Below the pieces are notes generated by a model. It was not told the DNA's origin. It ran no database searches and saw only the letters and a list, made by a program, of their open reading frames with translations. Source: Streptococcus infantis (GTDB lineage: Bacteria; Bacillota; Bacilli; Lactobacillales; Streptococcaceae). From it: a stretch of 64,000 nt of DNA. Shown here one piece after another: positions 19,755-31,684 of this stretch; the stretch's first letter is position 1; each line of letters starts with the position of its first letter. The translations under genes and the position numbers were made by a program. The stretch covers positions 124,001 to 188,000 of the forward strand of contig NZ_JYGT01000008.1 of the NCBI RefSeq assembly GCF_000960085.1. The letters are read 5' to 3'.

Positions 19755-21152
19755 TTATTCATTTTCGGCTATAGTCGAATGGTTATATCCATAAACAAAG
19801 TAAATAATAACTCCTATTAATAAAGCAAGGCCAAATGCCATCCATGTTTCAAGGGTATACTGAAGCATGAATGAGAGGCAAATCAGAATAGACAAGATTG
19901 GTAAAAAAGGAACCAATGGTGTTTTAAATTCTCCCTCTTTGGGCATCCCCTTGTCTTTTCTTAGCTTGATAATCCCATAGGCTAATAAAATAAGATAAGC
20001 CAAGGTACAGATATTAAGAAAGGCAGCAATACTAGATAGAGGAAAAATCCCTGCTGCAATCGCTGAAACGACTCCCGTTAAAATAGTAGCATTCTTAGGT
20101 ACTCGACTGGTCTTGGTTACTTGTTTGAAACTCTGAGGCAAGAGGCCATCACGAGCTAAGCTATAAATCATTCGTGACAAGGCATAGGTCATTGAAATAC
20201 ATACCGTAATCAAGGTAAGAATCGCAACGAGTGAAACATAATTAGCTGCCCAACCAATACCGATACTTCTCAGAGCAAAAGCCACTGCATCATCAACATT
20301 GAGCTTACTATAGTGAACGATACCAGTTAATATCAAGGTAACCATGGCATAAAGGATGGTTACAATCATCAAGGATAAAACAATCCCACGTGGAATATTC
20401 TTTTGTGGACTTTGAATTTCATCAACTGCCATAGAAATGGACTCAAAACCTAAGAATCCGAAGAACATGAGCGAAGCACCTGCCATAATCCCTGTGCTTC
20501 CACCATAAATCTGACCAAAACCAAATGGAGCAAAATTGGACCAGTTCTCAGGTTTGATATACCAAATTCCAACTAAGATAAATAAGGCAAGAGCAGAAAA
20601 TTTTAAAACAACAAGAATCGAATTAAAACGAAGAGCAGTTTTCGAATTCATGAGGACGACTGCAGTAACAAGCATAATCACTAAAATTGGCAAAAGATCA
20701 ATATAAGTACCATGCTCAGGATTAAAAGTTCCATTCAAGGTTTGTGGCAAGGAAATTCCATAATGGCTAAGCAAACCTTTAAAATAGGCAGCCCAACCAG
20801 ATGCTACACCAGAGACTGCTGTCATAAATTCCATAATAGTTAACCAACCAGCTATCCAAGCAGGAAATTCTCCCAAAATTGCATATAAATAACTATAAGC
20901 ACCACCAGTTGCTGGAACACGAGATGCAAACTCCGCAAAAAAAAGGGCAGATAAGGAAACACAGATAGCTGAGATAACGATAGAAACAACAAGGGCTGGA
21001 CCTGCTAATGTAGCCGCAGCTGTTCCTGTAATGGTAAAGATACCTGTTCCCACCATGGCTCCAATTCCCAGGAGAATTAAATCCCATAATTTCAGATGAC
21101 GATGCATCTCTGTTTTACCTAGACTTACGTCTTTAGTTCTAAAAATATTCAT
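19755..21152 (-). CDS. APC-family amino acid permease (YfnA/CAT-like)
   Basis: A 465-residue amino acid/cation symporter of the APC superfamily, cationic amino acid transporter subgroup. It has about 12 membrane segments, the TM1 helix break GIGAMVGTGIFTITG (about 31-45), EFASRVPATGGAYSYLY (about 73-90) and GFLGFESISMAVDE (about 234-247), typical of uptake permeases. Substrate unknown (branched-chain or cationic amino acids are possible). The promoter TTCACA/17/TGGTAAAAT is at 21182-21210, with GTGGAGAT before the ATG. Confidence 0.88.
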   Translation of the reverse strand: MNIFRTKDVSLGKTEMHRHLKLWDLILLGIGAMVGTGIFTITGTAAATLAGPALVVSIVISAICVSLSALFFAEFASRVPATGGAYSYLYAILGEFPAWIAGWLTIMEFMTAVSGVASGWAAYFKGLLSHYGISLPQTLNGTFNPEHGTYIDLLPILVIMLVTAVVLMNSKTALRFNSILVVLKFSALALFILVGIWYIKPENWSNFAPFGFGQIYGGSTGIMAGASLMFFGFLGFESISMAVDEIQSPQKNIPRGIVLSLMIVTILYAMVTLILTGIVHYSKLNVDDAVAFALRSIGIGWAANYVSLVAILTLITVCISMTYALSRMIYSLARDGLLPQSFKQVTKTSRVPKNATILTGVVSAIAAGIFPLSSIAAFLNICTLAYLILLAYGIIKLRKDKGMPKEGEFKTPLVPFLPILSILICLSFMLQYTLETWMAFGLALLIGVIIYFVYGYNHSTIAENE

Positions 21153-21181
21153 ATTTGATCTCCACTAACAATAATTGTTTT

Positions 21182-21210
21182 ATTTTACCACAAATAATGG
21201 ATTTTGTGAA
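21182..21210 (-). promoter_or_regulatory. promoter of the amino acid permease gene
   Basis: TTCACA (21205-21210), 17-base spacer, TAAAAT (21182-21187) with TGG extension. Confidence 0.7.
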
Positions 21211-21232
21211 TATTTATAAAATTGTATATTAA

Positions 21233-21266
21233 AAAACTGAACAAATTAGTATTTGCTCAGTTTTTA
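21233..21266 (-). terminator. suf operon terminator
   Basis: AAAACTGAGCAAA and TTTGTTCAGTTTT arms (one wobble), then T on the minus strand, after the sufB stop. Confidence 0.85.
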
Positions 21267-21276
21267 TTTATAATGT

Positions 21277-22689
21277 TTATCCGACAGACCCTTCCATTTC
21301 ATAGCTAATCAAGCGGTTAAGCTCAACAGCGTATTCCATCGGAAGTTCTTTGGTGAAGGGTTCTACAAATCCCATGACAATCATCTCAGTTGCTTCAGTC
21401 TCTGACAAGCCACGACTCATAAGGTAATAGAGTTGTTCTTCTGAAATCTTAGAAACTTTGGCTTCGTGCTCCAAAGCGACTTGTGAGTTATGAATTTCAT
21501 TAAATGGAATGGTATCTGATGCTGATAAGTCATCCATGATAATGGTATCACACTCAATGTGAGAAACAGATTTCTTAGAGTTCTTGTTAAAGGTTACTTG
21601 TCCACGATAGTCAACCTTTCCTCCACCTTTAGCGATGGATTTAGACACGATTGACGAGCTTGTATGTGGTGCATTGTGAATCATCTTAGCACCAGTATCT
21701 TGGTGTTGCCCTGCATTGGCAAAGGCAATCGAAAGCATGGTTCCACGCGCACCTTCTCCATCAAGGTAAACAGATGGGTATTTCATAGTTGTTTTGGCAC
21801 CTAAGTTTCCATCAATCCACTCAACAGTCGCATCTTTCAAGGCTTTAGCACGTTTTGTTACCAAGTTATAGACGTTATCAGACCAGTTTTGAATAGTTGT
21901 ATAACGCATATAAGCTCCATCCAAAGCAAAGATTTCCACAATAGCCGCGTGCAAGCTATTACTTGAATAAGTAGGCGCTGTACATCCTTCTACATAGTGG
22001 ACACTTGCTCCCTCATCAACGATAATCAAGGTACGTTCGAACTGACCTGTATTTTCGTTATTGATACGGAAGTAAGTTTGAAGTGGAATATCCACTTTAA
22101 CTCCTTTTGGTACATAGATAAAAGTTCCACCTGACCATACTGCTGAGTTGAGTGCAGCTAACTTGTTATCTGTCGGCGGTACTAACTTAGCAAAGTATTG
22201 CTTAAACAAGTCTGGGTATTCCTTGAGGGCAGAATCTGTATCTGTAAAGATAATTCCTAACTTCTCAAATTCTTCCTTCATGTTATGGTAAACCACTTCT
22301 GACTCATACTGGGCAGAAGCTCCAGCTAGATAAGCACGCTCAGCTTCAGGAATCCCAATACGTTCAAAGGTTTCCTTAATCTTTTCAGGTACATCATCCC
22401 ATGAACGAGCTGGTTTATCAGATGGTTTTTGGTAGTAAATCAAGTCATCAAAATCAATCTCTGACAAGTCTGCTCCCCATGTTTGCATGGGCATTTTTTT
22501 GAAGGTTTCATAAGATTTCAAACGGAATTCTAACATCCACTCAGGTTCACCCTTAGCAGCTGATAGCTCACGAATGACAGCTTCGTTCAATCCTTTTCCT
22601 GTCGATAGGACAGGCTCTACATCATCATGGAAACCAAATTTATATTCACCAAGATCAATTGGTTTTGGTTCTACTCTTTCTTCAGCCAT
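21277..22689 (-). CDS. sufB: Fe-S cluster scaffold subunit SufB
   Basis: Part of the SufBC2D scaffold that builds Fe-S clusters. The 470 residues form the right-handed beta-helix core typical of SufB, with [20 protein letters not shown] (about 254-273) and the C-terminal [22 protein letters not shown] chose the ATG at 22689 (AAAGGAT upstream) to give the usual length instead of an 8-codon longer frame. It is last in sufC-D-S-U-B, closed by a terminator. Confidence 0.97.
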   Translation of the reverse strand: MAEERVEPKPIDLGEYKFGFHDDVEPVLSTGKGLNEAVIRELSAAKGEPEWMLEFRLKSYETFKKMPMQTWGADLSEIDFDDLIYYQKPSDKPARSWDDVPEKIKETFERIGIPEAERAYLAGASAQYESEVVYHNMKEEFEKLGIIFTDTDSALKEYPDLFKQYFAKLVPPTDNKLAALNSAVWSGGTFIYVPKGVKVDIPLQTYFRINNENTGQFERTLIIVDEGASVHYVEGCTAPTYSSNSLHAAIVEIFALDGAYMRYTTIQNWSDNVYNLVTKRAKALKDATVEWIDGNLGAKTTMKYPSVYLDGEGARGTMLSIAFANAGQHQDTGAKMIHNAPHTSSSIVSKSIAKGGGKVDYRGQVTFNKNSKKSVSHIECDTIIMDDLSASDTIPFNEIHNSQVALEHEAKVSKISEEQLYYLMSRGLSETEATEMIVMGFVEPFTKELPMEYAVELNRLISYEMEGSVG

Positions 22690-22746
22690 AATATCCTTTC
22701 TTTCATTCTTCATTACTTATGATTAATAAAACAAAGAAACTTTGTC

Positions 22747-25673
<2,927 letters not shown>

Positions 25674-25700
25674 TTACTTCTCCTAAAAGATACGAGGGAA

Positions 25701-26471
25701 TTACAATTCTTCCTTGTAGTCATAGCCAAGTTCTTCAGCTAGTTTCGCGTATCCTTCACGTTCCAAGCGTGCAGCCAATTCTGGACCACCAGAAAGAACA
25801 ACACGACCTTCCATCATCACGTGTACCACATCTGGTGTGATATAGTTCAAAAGACGTTGGTAGTGAGTAATGATCATAGCACCAAAACTTTCACCACGCA
25901 TAGCATTCACACCTTTTGAGACAACTTTAAGGGCATCGATATCAAGACCTGAGTCAATCTCATCAAGAAGGGCAAAAGTTGGTTCCAACATCAAGAGTTG
26001 TAGAATTTCATTACGTTTTTTCTCACCACCAGAGAATCCTTCATTAAGGTAACGCTCAGCCATTTCTTCTTTCATGTTGAGCAATTCCATTTTTTCATCC
26101 AATTTAGTGATGAACTCTCGAACTGAAATCTTTTCGTCATCTTCTTTACCAGCATTCATGGCTGCACGAAGAAATTCAGCATTTGTGATTCCAGGAATTT
26201 CTGATGGGTATTGCATAGCAAGGAAGAGTCCCATGCGAGCACGCTCGTCCACTTCCAATTCAAGGATATTTACACCGTCAAACAAGACTTCACCTTTAGT
26301 GACTTCATAGTTTGGGTTTCCCATAATTGCAGCTGAGAGAGTAGACTTACCTGTACCATTTGGTCCCATGATAGCTGCAATTTCTCCTGTTTTAAGAGTC
26401 AGATTGACCCCTTTTAAAATTTCTTTTCCTTCAATTTCAACATGAAGATCTTTGATCTCTAATACTGACAT
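25701..26471 (-). CDS. sufC: SufC ATPase
   Basis: ABC-type ATPase driving the SufBCD scaffold. The 256 residues show Walker A GPNGTGKST (about 36-44), signature NEGFSGGEKKRNEI (about 143-156) and Walker B EPTFALLDEIDSGLD. It is the first gene of sufCDSUB, with AAAGGAACA before the ATG and about a 100-nt leader from the extended -10 at 26574-26582. Confidence 0.97.
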   Translation of the reverse strand: MSVLEIKDLHVEIEGKEILKGVNLTLKTGEIAAIMGPNGTGKSTLSAAIMGNPNYEVTKGEVLFDGVNILELEVDERARMGLFLAMQYPSEIPGITNAEFLRAAMNAGKEDDEKISVREFITKLDEKMELLNMKEEMAERYLNEGFSGGEKKRNEILQLLMLEPTFALLDEIDSGLDIDALKVVSKGVNAMRGESFGAMIITHYQRLLNYITPDVVHVMMEGRVVLSGGPELAARLEREGYAKLAEELGYDYKEEL

Positions 26472-26573
26472 GATTGTTCCTTTCTTTTTATCCTTTTTAC
26501 TGTATTCACCTGAAACTTAACCTTTTTAAATCCCTAGAAAAACACGGTAAAATGTCAATAAATATACCTTAAT

Positions 26574-26582
26574 AGTATAACA
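26574..26582 (-). promoter_or_regulatory. extended -10 upstream of sufC, fused to a terminator
   Basis: The minus strand reads TGTTATACT directly after the T run of the preceding terminator, as before trmFO. A TTGACA also lies at 26553-26558, but I see no good -10 at the right distance from it. Confidence 0.45.
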
Positions 26583-26604
26583 AAAAAAAGCCTAAAAGGC
26601 TTTT
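26583..26604 (-). terminator. terminator of the msrC-like/dnaX unit
   Basis: Short AAAAGCCT/AGGCTTTT stem with a TTT loop and eight T on the minus strand. Confidence 0.85.
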
Positions 26605-26625
26605 ATTTTGTCTAGAAGCTAGGAG

Positions 26626-26820
26626 CTACTTCTTCCCTTGAAAATGATTATCTATAGCGCTCACAATTTTACCCATGATATAGCTTACTCGAAGATTTCT
26701 CAGGATCAAAATAGCCCAAAGTAAGGCCACGATATACCGTTGCTCCATGATGGATTCATTAAAGAAATAAGTCTCAGCAGCAGTAAATAAGGCCATGATA
26801 ATGAATTGTTGTCTGTTCAT
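26626..26820 (-). CDS. small membrane protein, DUF3272-like
   Basis: A 64-residue protein with two hydrophobic segments (about 5-20 and 27-45) and a basic C-terminal tail. It resembles the streptococcal DUF3272 family as I remember it; function unknown. It follows dnaX by 22 bases without a terminator, and the unit ends at the terminator just after it. Confidence 0.7.
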   Translation of the reverse strand: MNRQQFIIMALFTAAETYFFNESIMEQRYIVALLWAILILRNLRVSYIMGKIVSAIDNHFQGKK

Positions 26821-26842
26821 AGTCTTCTACCACAAATTCCTT

Positions 26843-28507
26843 TTAGTCTTCTGTTATCGTCACTTTATCTGCTAAAAATTCAAATCCTTGAGGAAGAATT
26901 GATTCCTCTGACTCCTCCTTAGAGACTTGTTCTTGAGAACCTTTAGCTCTGCTTGAAAATGCAGCTCGAACTTCCTTCCATTCTTCCATAGAAATAGCAA
27001 GAATCTCTGGAGAAAATCCAGCAGCACGACTAAGAATATTGCCAAACATGGTGTTAAGATTGTCTCGTTTCATGGTTTGACCAGCATTGAAATTCGATTC
27101 AAAAGCTAAAATAGCATGATGTTCATTTGCTGCAACAGGTTGGGAACCAGCTAAAAGTGCCTTGTCTGGCCCAGATAAGCTTTCAATGACTTCTCCCCAA
27201 GCGTTCTGAAGACGAATTAGGTTTTGACGAGCTAAGTCTGGATTTTCTACCGCTTCTTGAAGAATAGACTGTACCTTATTTCGGTCTACACGATAGATGG
27301 ACTTACTGTTCGTTGGACGACTCGGTGTCGAAACAGATTGTTTTGGGGTAGACCCTACATTAGCAAGCGCTTGTTTCAATCGTGCAACTTCTTCTCGAAG
27401 AGAAGATAGCTCTTCAGCAACCTCACCCGAAAGTTCTGGTTGGGAATCAATTTCTGCCAAACGAATAGTCATCATTTCAGCATAAATCTTAGGTTGTAAG
27501 CTAGCCTTAATATCAGCCAGACTTTTAGTAGCAAGACTAATCATCTCAAACAAGATATCCTGCGGAAGGTTTAAATTTCTCTCAAATACATCACTATGGT
27601 GAGTATTCTCTCCACCTGCTTGAACAATTAAGATATCACGTAAGTATTGTAGTAAATCCACTACAAACCGTGTCATGCTCTTTCCATTCTCAAATATTAA
27701 GTCCAGATTTTCTAAGGCAGCTGTTACATCCTTTTGAGCTAAAGCAGCCACGTAATGATCTAAGGCACTTAGACTAATAGTACCCGTAATTTCTTCTGAA
27801 ACAGCTGTTGTAAGAGTAGGTTCTTGTGTTAAGCTTAATGCTTGGTCTAGAATTGACAAGGCATCCCGCATCCCGCCTTCAGCTCGTCGAGCAATAATTT
27901 CAACAGCTTCTGTTTCATAATCAATCCCTTCCTTTTCCAAAATCTGGAAGATATGATCACGAATATCCTGCGTCTTAATAGACTTAAACTCGAAGCGTTG
28001 AACGCGAGACAGGATAGTTGCAGGAATTTTATGCAACTCTGTAGTCGCCAGTATAAAAACGACATTTGGAGTAGGTTCTTCCAGTGTTTTCAAAAGGGCA
28101 TTAAAGGCACCTGTTGAAAGCATGTGGACCTCGTCAATGATATAGACCTTGTACTGAGCTATACTCGGAGCATAAGTTGATTTGTCACGAATATCACGGA
28201 TTTCATCAACTCCATTATTAGAAGCCGCATCCATCTCGATAACATCTTCCAAACTTCCTTCTGTGACAGCTTGACAGATATAACAGTTATTGCAAGGTTC
28301 TCCCCCTTCTTGATTCGGACAGTTCATCGCCTTGGCAAAAATCTTGGCTACACTGGTTTTACCTGTTCCACGAGGGCCTGAAAATAGGTAGGCATGACTG
28401 ATTTTATCTTGTTCCACAGCCTGTTTAAGGGTTCGAGCAATAACTTCCTGGCCCACTAGCTGTGAAAAATTTTGACTTCTATACTTTCGATAAAGCGCCT
28501 GATACAT
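26843..28507 (-). CDS. dnaX: DNA polymerase III gamma/tau subunit
   Basis: Clamp-loader ATPase. Seen: the N-terminal YQALYRKYRSQNFSQLVGQE, Walker A GPRGTGKTSVAK (about 45-56), a zinc module with CPNQEGGEPCNNCYIC (about 63-78), DEVHMLSTGAFNALLKTLEEP (about 119-139) and a Ser/Thr-rich linker near 390-405. Its 554 residues are full length. The start shares a base with the stop of the preceding msrC-like gene, so the two are coupled. Confidence 0.97.
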   Translation of the reverse strand: MYQALYRKYRSQNFSQLVGQEVIARTLKQAVEQDKISHAYLFSGPRGTGKTSVAKIFAKAMNCPNQEGGEPCNNCYICQAVTEGSLEDVIEMDAASNNGVDEIRDIRDKSTYAPSIAQYKVYIIDEVHMLSTGAFNALLKTLEEPTPNVVFILATTELHKIPATILSRVQRFEFKSIKTQDIRDHIFQILEKEGIDYETEAVEIIARRAEGGMRDALSILDQALSLTQEPTLTTAVSEEITGTISLSALDHYVAALAQKDVTAALENLDLIFENGKSMTRFVVDLLQYLRDILIVQAGGENTHHSDVFERNLNLPQDILFEMISLATKSLADIKASLQPKIYAEMMTIRLAEIDSQPELSGEVAEELSSLREEVARLKQALANVGSTPKQSVSTPSRPTNSKSIYRVDRNKVQSILQEAVENPDLARQNLIRLQNAWGEVIESLSGPDKALLAGSQPVAANEHHAILAFESNFNAGQTMKRDNLNTMFGNILSRAAGFSPEILAISMEEWKEVRAAFSSRAKGSQEQVSKEESEESILPQGFEFLADKVTITED

Positions 28508-29004
28508 TATGCTTTCTCCTCAAACATTGAAAATGTCCATTCTGTTTTTTCTAACAAAATGGCAACAAACTCTTCTAAATACTGTTGATCAATGTGATCA
28601 TAATCATCTACATAAGATGAATCCAAATCTAACACTCCGAGAAGCTGTCCATCTTTTACCATTGGAAGAACAATCTCACTACGAGCACTACTATCGCAAG
28701 AAATATAGTTGGGATAGGTCTTTACATCCCCAACGATAACTGTTTGACGGCTAGCCGCAGACTCCCCACAAACTCCTTTTCCAAGGGCGATTCTAACACA
28801 TGAAACTCCACCCTGAAAAGGCCCTAAAATAAGCTCATTCCCGTCATATAAATAGAATCCTGCAAAAACAGTATGAGGAAAGTTCATTTTTATGAGTGCA
28901 CTGGCATTTGAAAGATTAGCTAACACATTTGACTCGGTATCTAAAAGCGCAGCGAGTTGGGCATTTACCATCTGATAAACTGATTCTTTTTCGGAATATA
29001 ACAT
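28507..29004 (-). CDS. msrC: free methionine-(R)-sulfoxide reductase (GAF domain)
   Basis: A 165-residue single GAF-domain enzyme that reduces free Met-R-sulfoxide. The three catalytic cysteines are present at 69, 79 and 103; their spacing (10 and 24) equals that of E. coli fRMsr Cys84/94/118. It heads the unit with dnaX and the DUF3272-like gene. There is no ribosome-binding site: an extended -10 (TGATATAAT) ends 6 nt before the ATG, so the mRNA is predicted to be leaderless. Confidence 0.9.
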   Translation of the reverse strand: MLYSEKESVYQMVNAQLAALLDTESNVLANLSNASALIKMNFPHTVFAGFYLYDGNELILGPFQGGVSCVRIALGKGVCGESAASRQTVIVGDVKTYPNYISCDSSARSEIVLPMVKDGQLLGVLDLDSSYVDDYDHIDQQYLEEFVAILLEKTEWTFSMFEEKA

Positions 29005-29010
29005 AAAACC

Positions 29011-29019
29011 ATTATATCA
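29011..29019 (-). promoter_or_regulatory. extended -10 of msrC-dnaX, leaderless configuration
   Basis: TGATATAAT on the minus strand, six bases (GGTTTT), then the ATG at 29004. The expected +1 is the A of the start codon. The -35 region is T-rich but not consensus. Confidence 0.75.
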
Positions 29020-29032
29020 AAAAATACTAGTT

Positions 29033-29073
29033 GAAAAAAGAAAAATCCCTTGTTTTAACAACAAAGGATTTGT
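29033..29073 (-). terminator. rpsA terminator
   Basis: ATCCTTTGTT and AACAAGGGAT arms (one mismatch) with a short loop, followed by a T-rich tract on the minus strand. Confidence 0.82.
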
Positions 29074-29089
29074 AATTAAATCTAATTGA

Positions 29090-30292
29090 TTAAAGTTCGA
29101 TATCACCGAACAAGTCAGCCATTGAGAATCCAGTTTGAGTTTCTGGAAGTTCAAAGTCACGTTTTTCTTGACGTTTTGGACGACGTGGACGTGGAGCACG
29201 TTTTTCTTCGTTTTGTCCTTCTTCTTGAGCTGGACGTTCTTCAAGAGCCTTGATAGAAAGTGAAACGCGTTCTGCGTCAGCGTTAACATCAAGAACTTTA
29301 ACAGTAACTTCTTGACCAACTGTAAGAGCTTCTTTTGGATTTTCAATACGTTTGTGTGAAATTTGTGATACGTGAACAAGTCCATCGATACCTGGCAATA
29401 CTTCAACAAACGCACCAAAGTCAGTCAAACGTTTAACTGTACCTTCTACAACGTCACCTTTAGCCAATTTTTGCTCAACGCCATCCCATGGTCCAGGAGT
29501 TGTTGCTTTAAGTGAAAGTGATACACGTCCTTCTTCTTCGTTAAGATCAAGGATTTTCACTTCAACTTCTTCACCAACAGTTACAACTGATTTAGGTGAA
29601 ACGTTACGTTCGTGTGACAATTCAGTCAAGTGAACCAATCCATCAACACCACCAAGGTCGATGAAAGCACCGAAGCTTGTGATACGTGCAACTTTACCAG
29701 TTACAACATCACCAACAGCCAATTTACCGAATACTTCAGCACGAGCTGCAGCAGTAGCTGCTTCTACAACTTCACGACGTGAAAGGATGAAGCGGTTTTC
29801 TTTAGGGTCAACTTCTTTGATTTTAGCTTCAAATTCTTGACCTACAAAACGCTCAGTGTTACGTACGAAACGAGTGTCCAACATTGAAGCTGGGATAAAT
29901 CCACGCAACCCTTCAAATTCTACTGAAAGTCCACCTTTAACAGCGCGAGTTCCTTTAACTGTAACAACTTCTTCTTCGCGTCCTACAAGTTTGTCCCATG
30001 CTTTGCGAGCTTCAAGGCGTTTTTTAGATACAAGGTATGTTACTGTATCAGTATCTTTACCAACTACTTGACGAAGTACAAGAACGTCAAATACTTCACC
30101 TACTTTTACAAAGTCATTGATATCTGCATCGCGATCGTTTGTCAATTCGCGAAGAGTCAAGACACCTTCAACACCAGTTCCTGAGATTGCAACGTTAGCT
30201 TGATTAGCATCAACTGTCAATACTTCAGCACTAACAACATCACCAGGTTCAACTTGGCTAACGCTATTTAGCAAATCTTCAAATTCATTCAT
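29090..30292 (-). CDS. rpsA: 30S ribosomal protein S1
   Basis: RNA-binding ribosomal protein of the Firmicute type: 400 residues with four S1 repeats (about 15-90, 105-175, 190-260, 275-345). The third and fourth repeats carry FGAFIDLGGVDGLVHLTELS and FGAFVEVLPGIDGLVHVSQIS. A basic tail follows (RAPRPRRPKRQEKR) and the end is acidic. TTGGAGGA precedes the ATG, with a small hairpin immediately upstream of it. Confidence 0.95.
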   Translation of the reverse strand: MNEFEDLLNSVSQVEPGDVVSAEVLTVDANQANVAISGTGVEGVLTLRELTNDRDADINDFVKVGEVFDVLVLRQVVGKDTDTVTYLVSKKRLEARKAWDKLVGREEEVVTVKGTRAVKGGLSVEFEGLRGFIPASMLDTRFVRNTERFVGQEFEAKIKEVDPKENRFILSRREVVEAATAAARAEVFGKLAVGDVVTGKVARITSFGAFIDLGGVDGLVHLTELSHERNVSPKSVVTVGEEVEVKILDLNEEEGRVSLSLKATTPGPWDGVEQKLAKGDVVEGTVKRLTDFGAFVEVLPGIDGLVHVSQISHKRIENPKEALTVGQEVTVKVLDVNADAERVSLSIKALEERPAQEEGQNEEKRAPRPRRPKRQEKRDFELPETQTGFSMADLFGDIEL

Positions 30293-30311
30293 CTAAAAAA
30301 TCCTCCAACAA

Positions 30312-30329
30312 TCAAGTTTTTTAACTTGA
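30312..30329 (-). other. hairpin next to the rpsA ribosome-binding site
   Basis: TCAAGTT and AACTTGA are perfect inverted arms around four A/T bases, ending 5 nt before the GGAGGA of rpsA. It is a possible translational control element. Confidence 0.45.
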
Positions 30330-30450
30330 CATACTTATAATTTTTTTCCTAAGCACCCGCAACGACATGAACATCTCGAACGTCCTTCAATTATAAAAAT
30401 AAAATACCCTAAGATATTTTTCTTTTTATCTTGAATTTATTACCTAGAAA

Positions 30451-30522
30451 CTGGGGTAGCTGGATTCGAACCAACGCATGAGGGAGTCAAAGTCCCTTGC
30501 CTTACCGCTTGGCTATACCCCA
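30451..30522 (-). tRNA. tRNA-Gln (anticodon TTG)
   Basis: A 72-nt cloverleaf on the minus strand: acceptor TGGGGTA pairing with TACCCCA, D arm AGCCAAGCGGTAAGGC, anticodon loop ACTTTGACT with TTG, and T arm GGTTCGAATCC. CCA is not encoded. Confidence 0.96.
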
Positions 30523-30531
30523 AAAGTGAAA

Positions 30532-30612
30532 TGGAGAGAGAGGGATTCGAACCCCCGAACCCGAAGGAGCGGATTTACAGTCCGCCGCGTTTAGCCTCTT
30601 CGCTATCTCTCC
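30532..30612 (-). tRNA. tRNA-Tyr (anticodon GTA)
   Basis: An 81-nt class II tRNA on the minus strand: acceptor GGAGAGA/TCTCTCC with discriminator A, anticodon loop ACTGTAAAT with GTA, a long variable arm (CTCCTTCGGGTTCGG) and T arm GGTTCGAATCC. It is transcribed first in a two-tRNA unit with tRNA-Gln. Confidence 0.96.
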
Positions 30613-30629
30613 GATAATGAACAAAATCT

Positions 30630-30658
30630 ATTATATCATGAAAAATTGCAAAAAACAA
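30630..30658 (-). promoter_or_regulatory. promoter of the tRNA-Tyr/tRNA-Gln unit
   Basis: TTGTTT (30653-30658), 17-base spacer, TATAAT (30630-30635) with TGA extension, 17 nt before the tRNA-Tyr 5' end. Confidence 0.72.
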
Positions 30659-30661
30659 GCA

Positions 30662-30892
30662 CTATTTTGCTAAATTATAGTTTTCAATCAATATTTCCAC
30701 AGCTTTTTCAAGATTTTTGTAAAAACTATCGACATTTCCATTCTTTATAATAGCAAATTGGTTATCTAGTTCGGCAATTTCACCAATCAATTTTTTGCCA
30801 ATCGTTAATGTATAACCATCATAGTTATCTTTTCCAACTACTACTTTAGCATCTGACAACTGAATCTCAATTTTTTTATCTTTTTTACTCAT
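30662..30892 (-). CDS. DUF2969 family protein
   Basis: A 76-residue soluble protein starting MSKKDKKIEIQLSDAKV and resembling the streptococcal/lactococcal DUF2969 family; function unknown. It is a monocistronic gene with a good promoter (30917-30945) and AAGAGGT before the ATG, lying between pcp and the tRNA pair. The small size, charge pattern and own promoter support a real gene. Confidence 0.8.
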   Translation of the reverse strand: MSKKDKKIEIQLSDAKVVVGKDNYDGYTLTIGKKLIGEIAELDNQFAIIKNGNVDSFYKNLEKAVEILIENYNLAK

Positions 30893-30916
30893 ACAATACC
30901 TCTTTTCACTTTTTCT

Positions 30917-30945
30917 ATTTTACAAGAAATTCCCCAATCTCGCAA
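30917..30945 (-). promoter_or_regulatory. promoter of the DUF2969 gene
   Basis: TTGCGA (30940-30945), 17-base spacer, TAAAAT (30917-30922). The -35 begins inside the T run of the pcp terminator. Confidence 0.7.
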
Positions 30946-30984
30946 GAAAAAACTCTCTACCAAGCTAATCTTGGTAAAGAGTTC
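30946..30984 (-). terminator. terminator of the ilvE-pcp operon
   Basis: Long stem AACTCTTTACCAAG/CTTGGTAGAGAGTT (one mismatch) with an ATTAG loop and six T on the minus strand. Confidence 0.92.
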
Positions 30985-31026
30985 CTAGAATCTTCTAGAG
31001 AATTTTTTTCCTTGAATTTTAGTCAA

Positions 31027-31671
31027 TTAATGGGTTGCTCCACCAACTATTTTCAAGTCCTTATCTTTGTAGTCCACGATAGCACCAATCGCAGCTTCGA
31101 TTCCTTTGACGATATCAGCTAAATTCATAGATGCAGTATTCGGTTTGTTTATCACCTGTCCTGTCATATAAGGAATATGCATAAAACCTGCTCTCATATT
31201 CGAAAACTTTTTATCCGCTAAATAGAGAGCCTGATACATCAAATGGTTGCAAACAAAGGTTCCAGCTGTATTGGATACTGTAGCTGGCAGCCCTACCTCT
31301 TTTATGGCTTGTACCATTGCTTTGATAGGGAGGGTGCTAAAATAGGCAGCTTCTCCATCTAGGCGAATAGGTGTATCAATCGGCTGATTTCCATCGTTAT
31401 CTGGAATTCTAGCATCATCTTGGTTGATGGCAACTCGTTCAGGAGTTAAACTAGCTCTACCTCCTGCTTGTCCGATGCAAAGTACCACATCTGGTTGATA
31501 ACGGACAATTTCTGTTTCTAAAACCTCTGCTGATTGATAAAAGACTGTTGGAATCTCTACCCAGCGTATCTCCGCTCCATGAATTACAGACGGCAATGAT
31601 TTAACTGCTTCCAGAGCTGGATTGACCTTTTCACCACCGAAAGGATCAAAACCTGTAACTAATATTTTCAT
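31027..31671 (-). CDS. pcp: pyrrolidone-carboxylate (pyroglutamyl) peptidase I
   Basis: Cytoplasmic C15 cysteine peptidase removing N-terminal pyroglutamate from peptides. The 214 residues start [22 protein letters not shown] and contain the catalytic Glu ([18 protein letters not shown]), Cys ([13 protein letters not shown], about 142) and His ([10 protein letters not shown]). AAAGGAAAT precedes the ATG. It is the last gene of ilvE-lipoprotein-DUF969-DUF979-pcp. Confidence 0.97.
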   Translation of the reverse strand: MKILVTGFDPFGGEKVNPALEAVKSLPSVIHGAEIRWVEIPTVFYQSAEVLETEIVRYQPDVVLCIGQAGGRASLTPERVAINQDDARIPDNDGNQPIDTPIRLDGEAAYFSTLPIKAMVQAIKEVGLPATVSNTAGTFVCNHLMYQALYLADKKFSNMRAGFMHIPYMTGQVINKPNTASMNLADIVKGIEAAIGAIVDYKDKDLKIVGGATH

Positions 31672-31684
31672 TTTATTTCCTTTG

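Noticed and set aside
26553..26558. TTGACA as the -35 of suf
   Set aside because: No acceptable -10 16-18 bases downstream; kept only as a remark.
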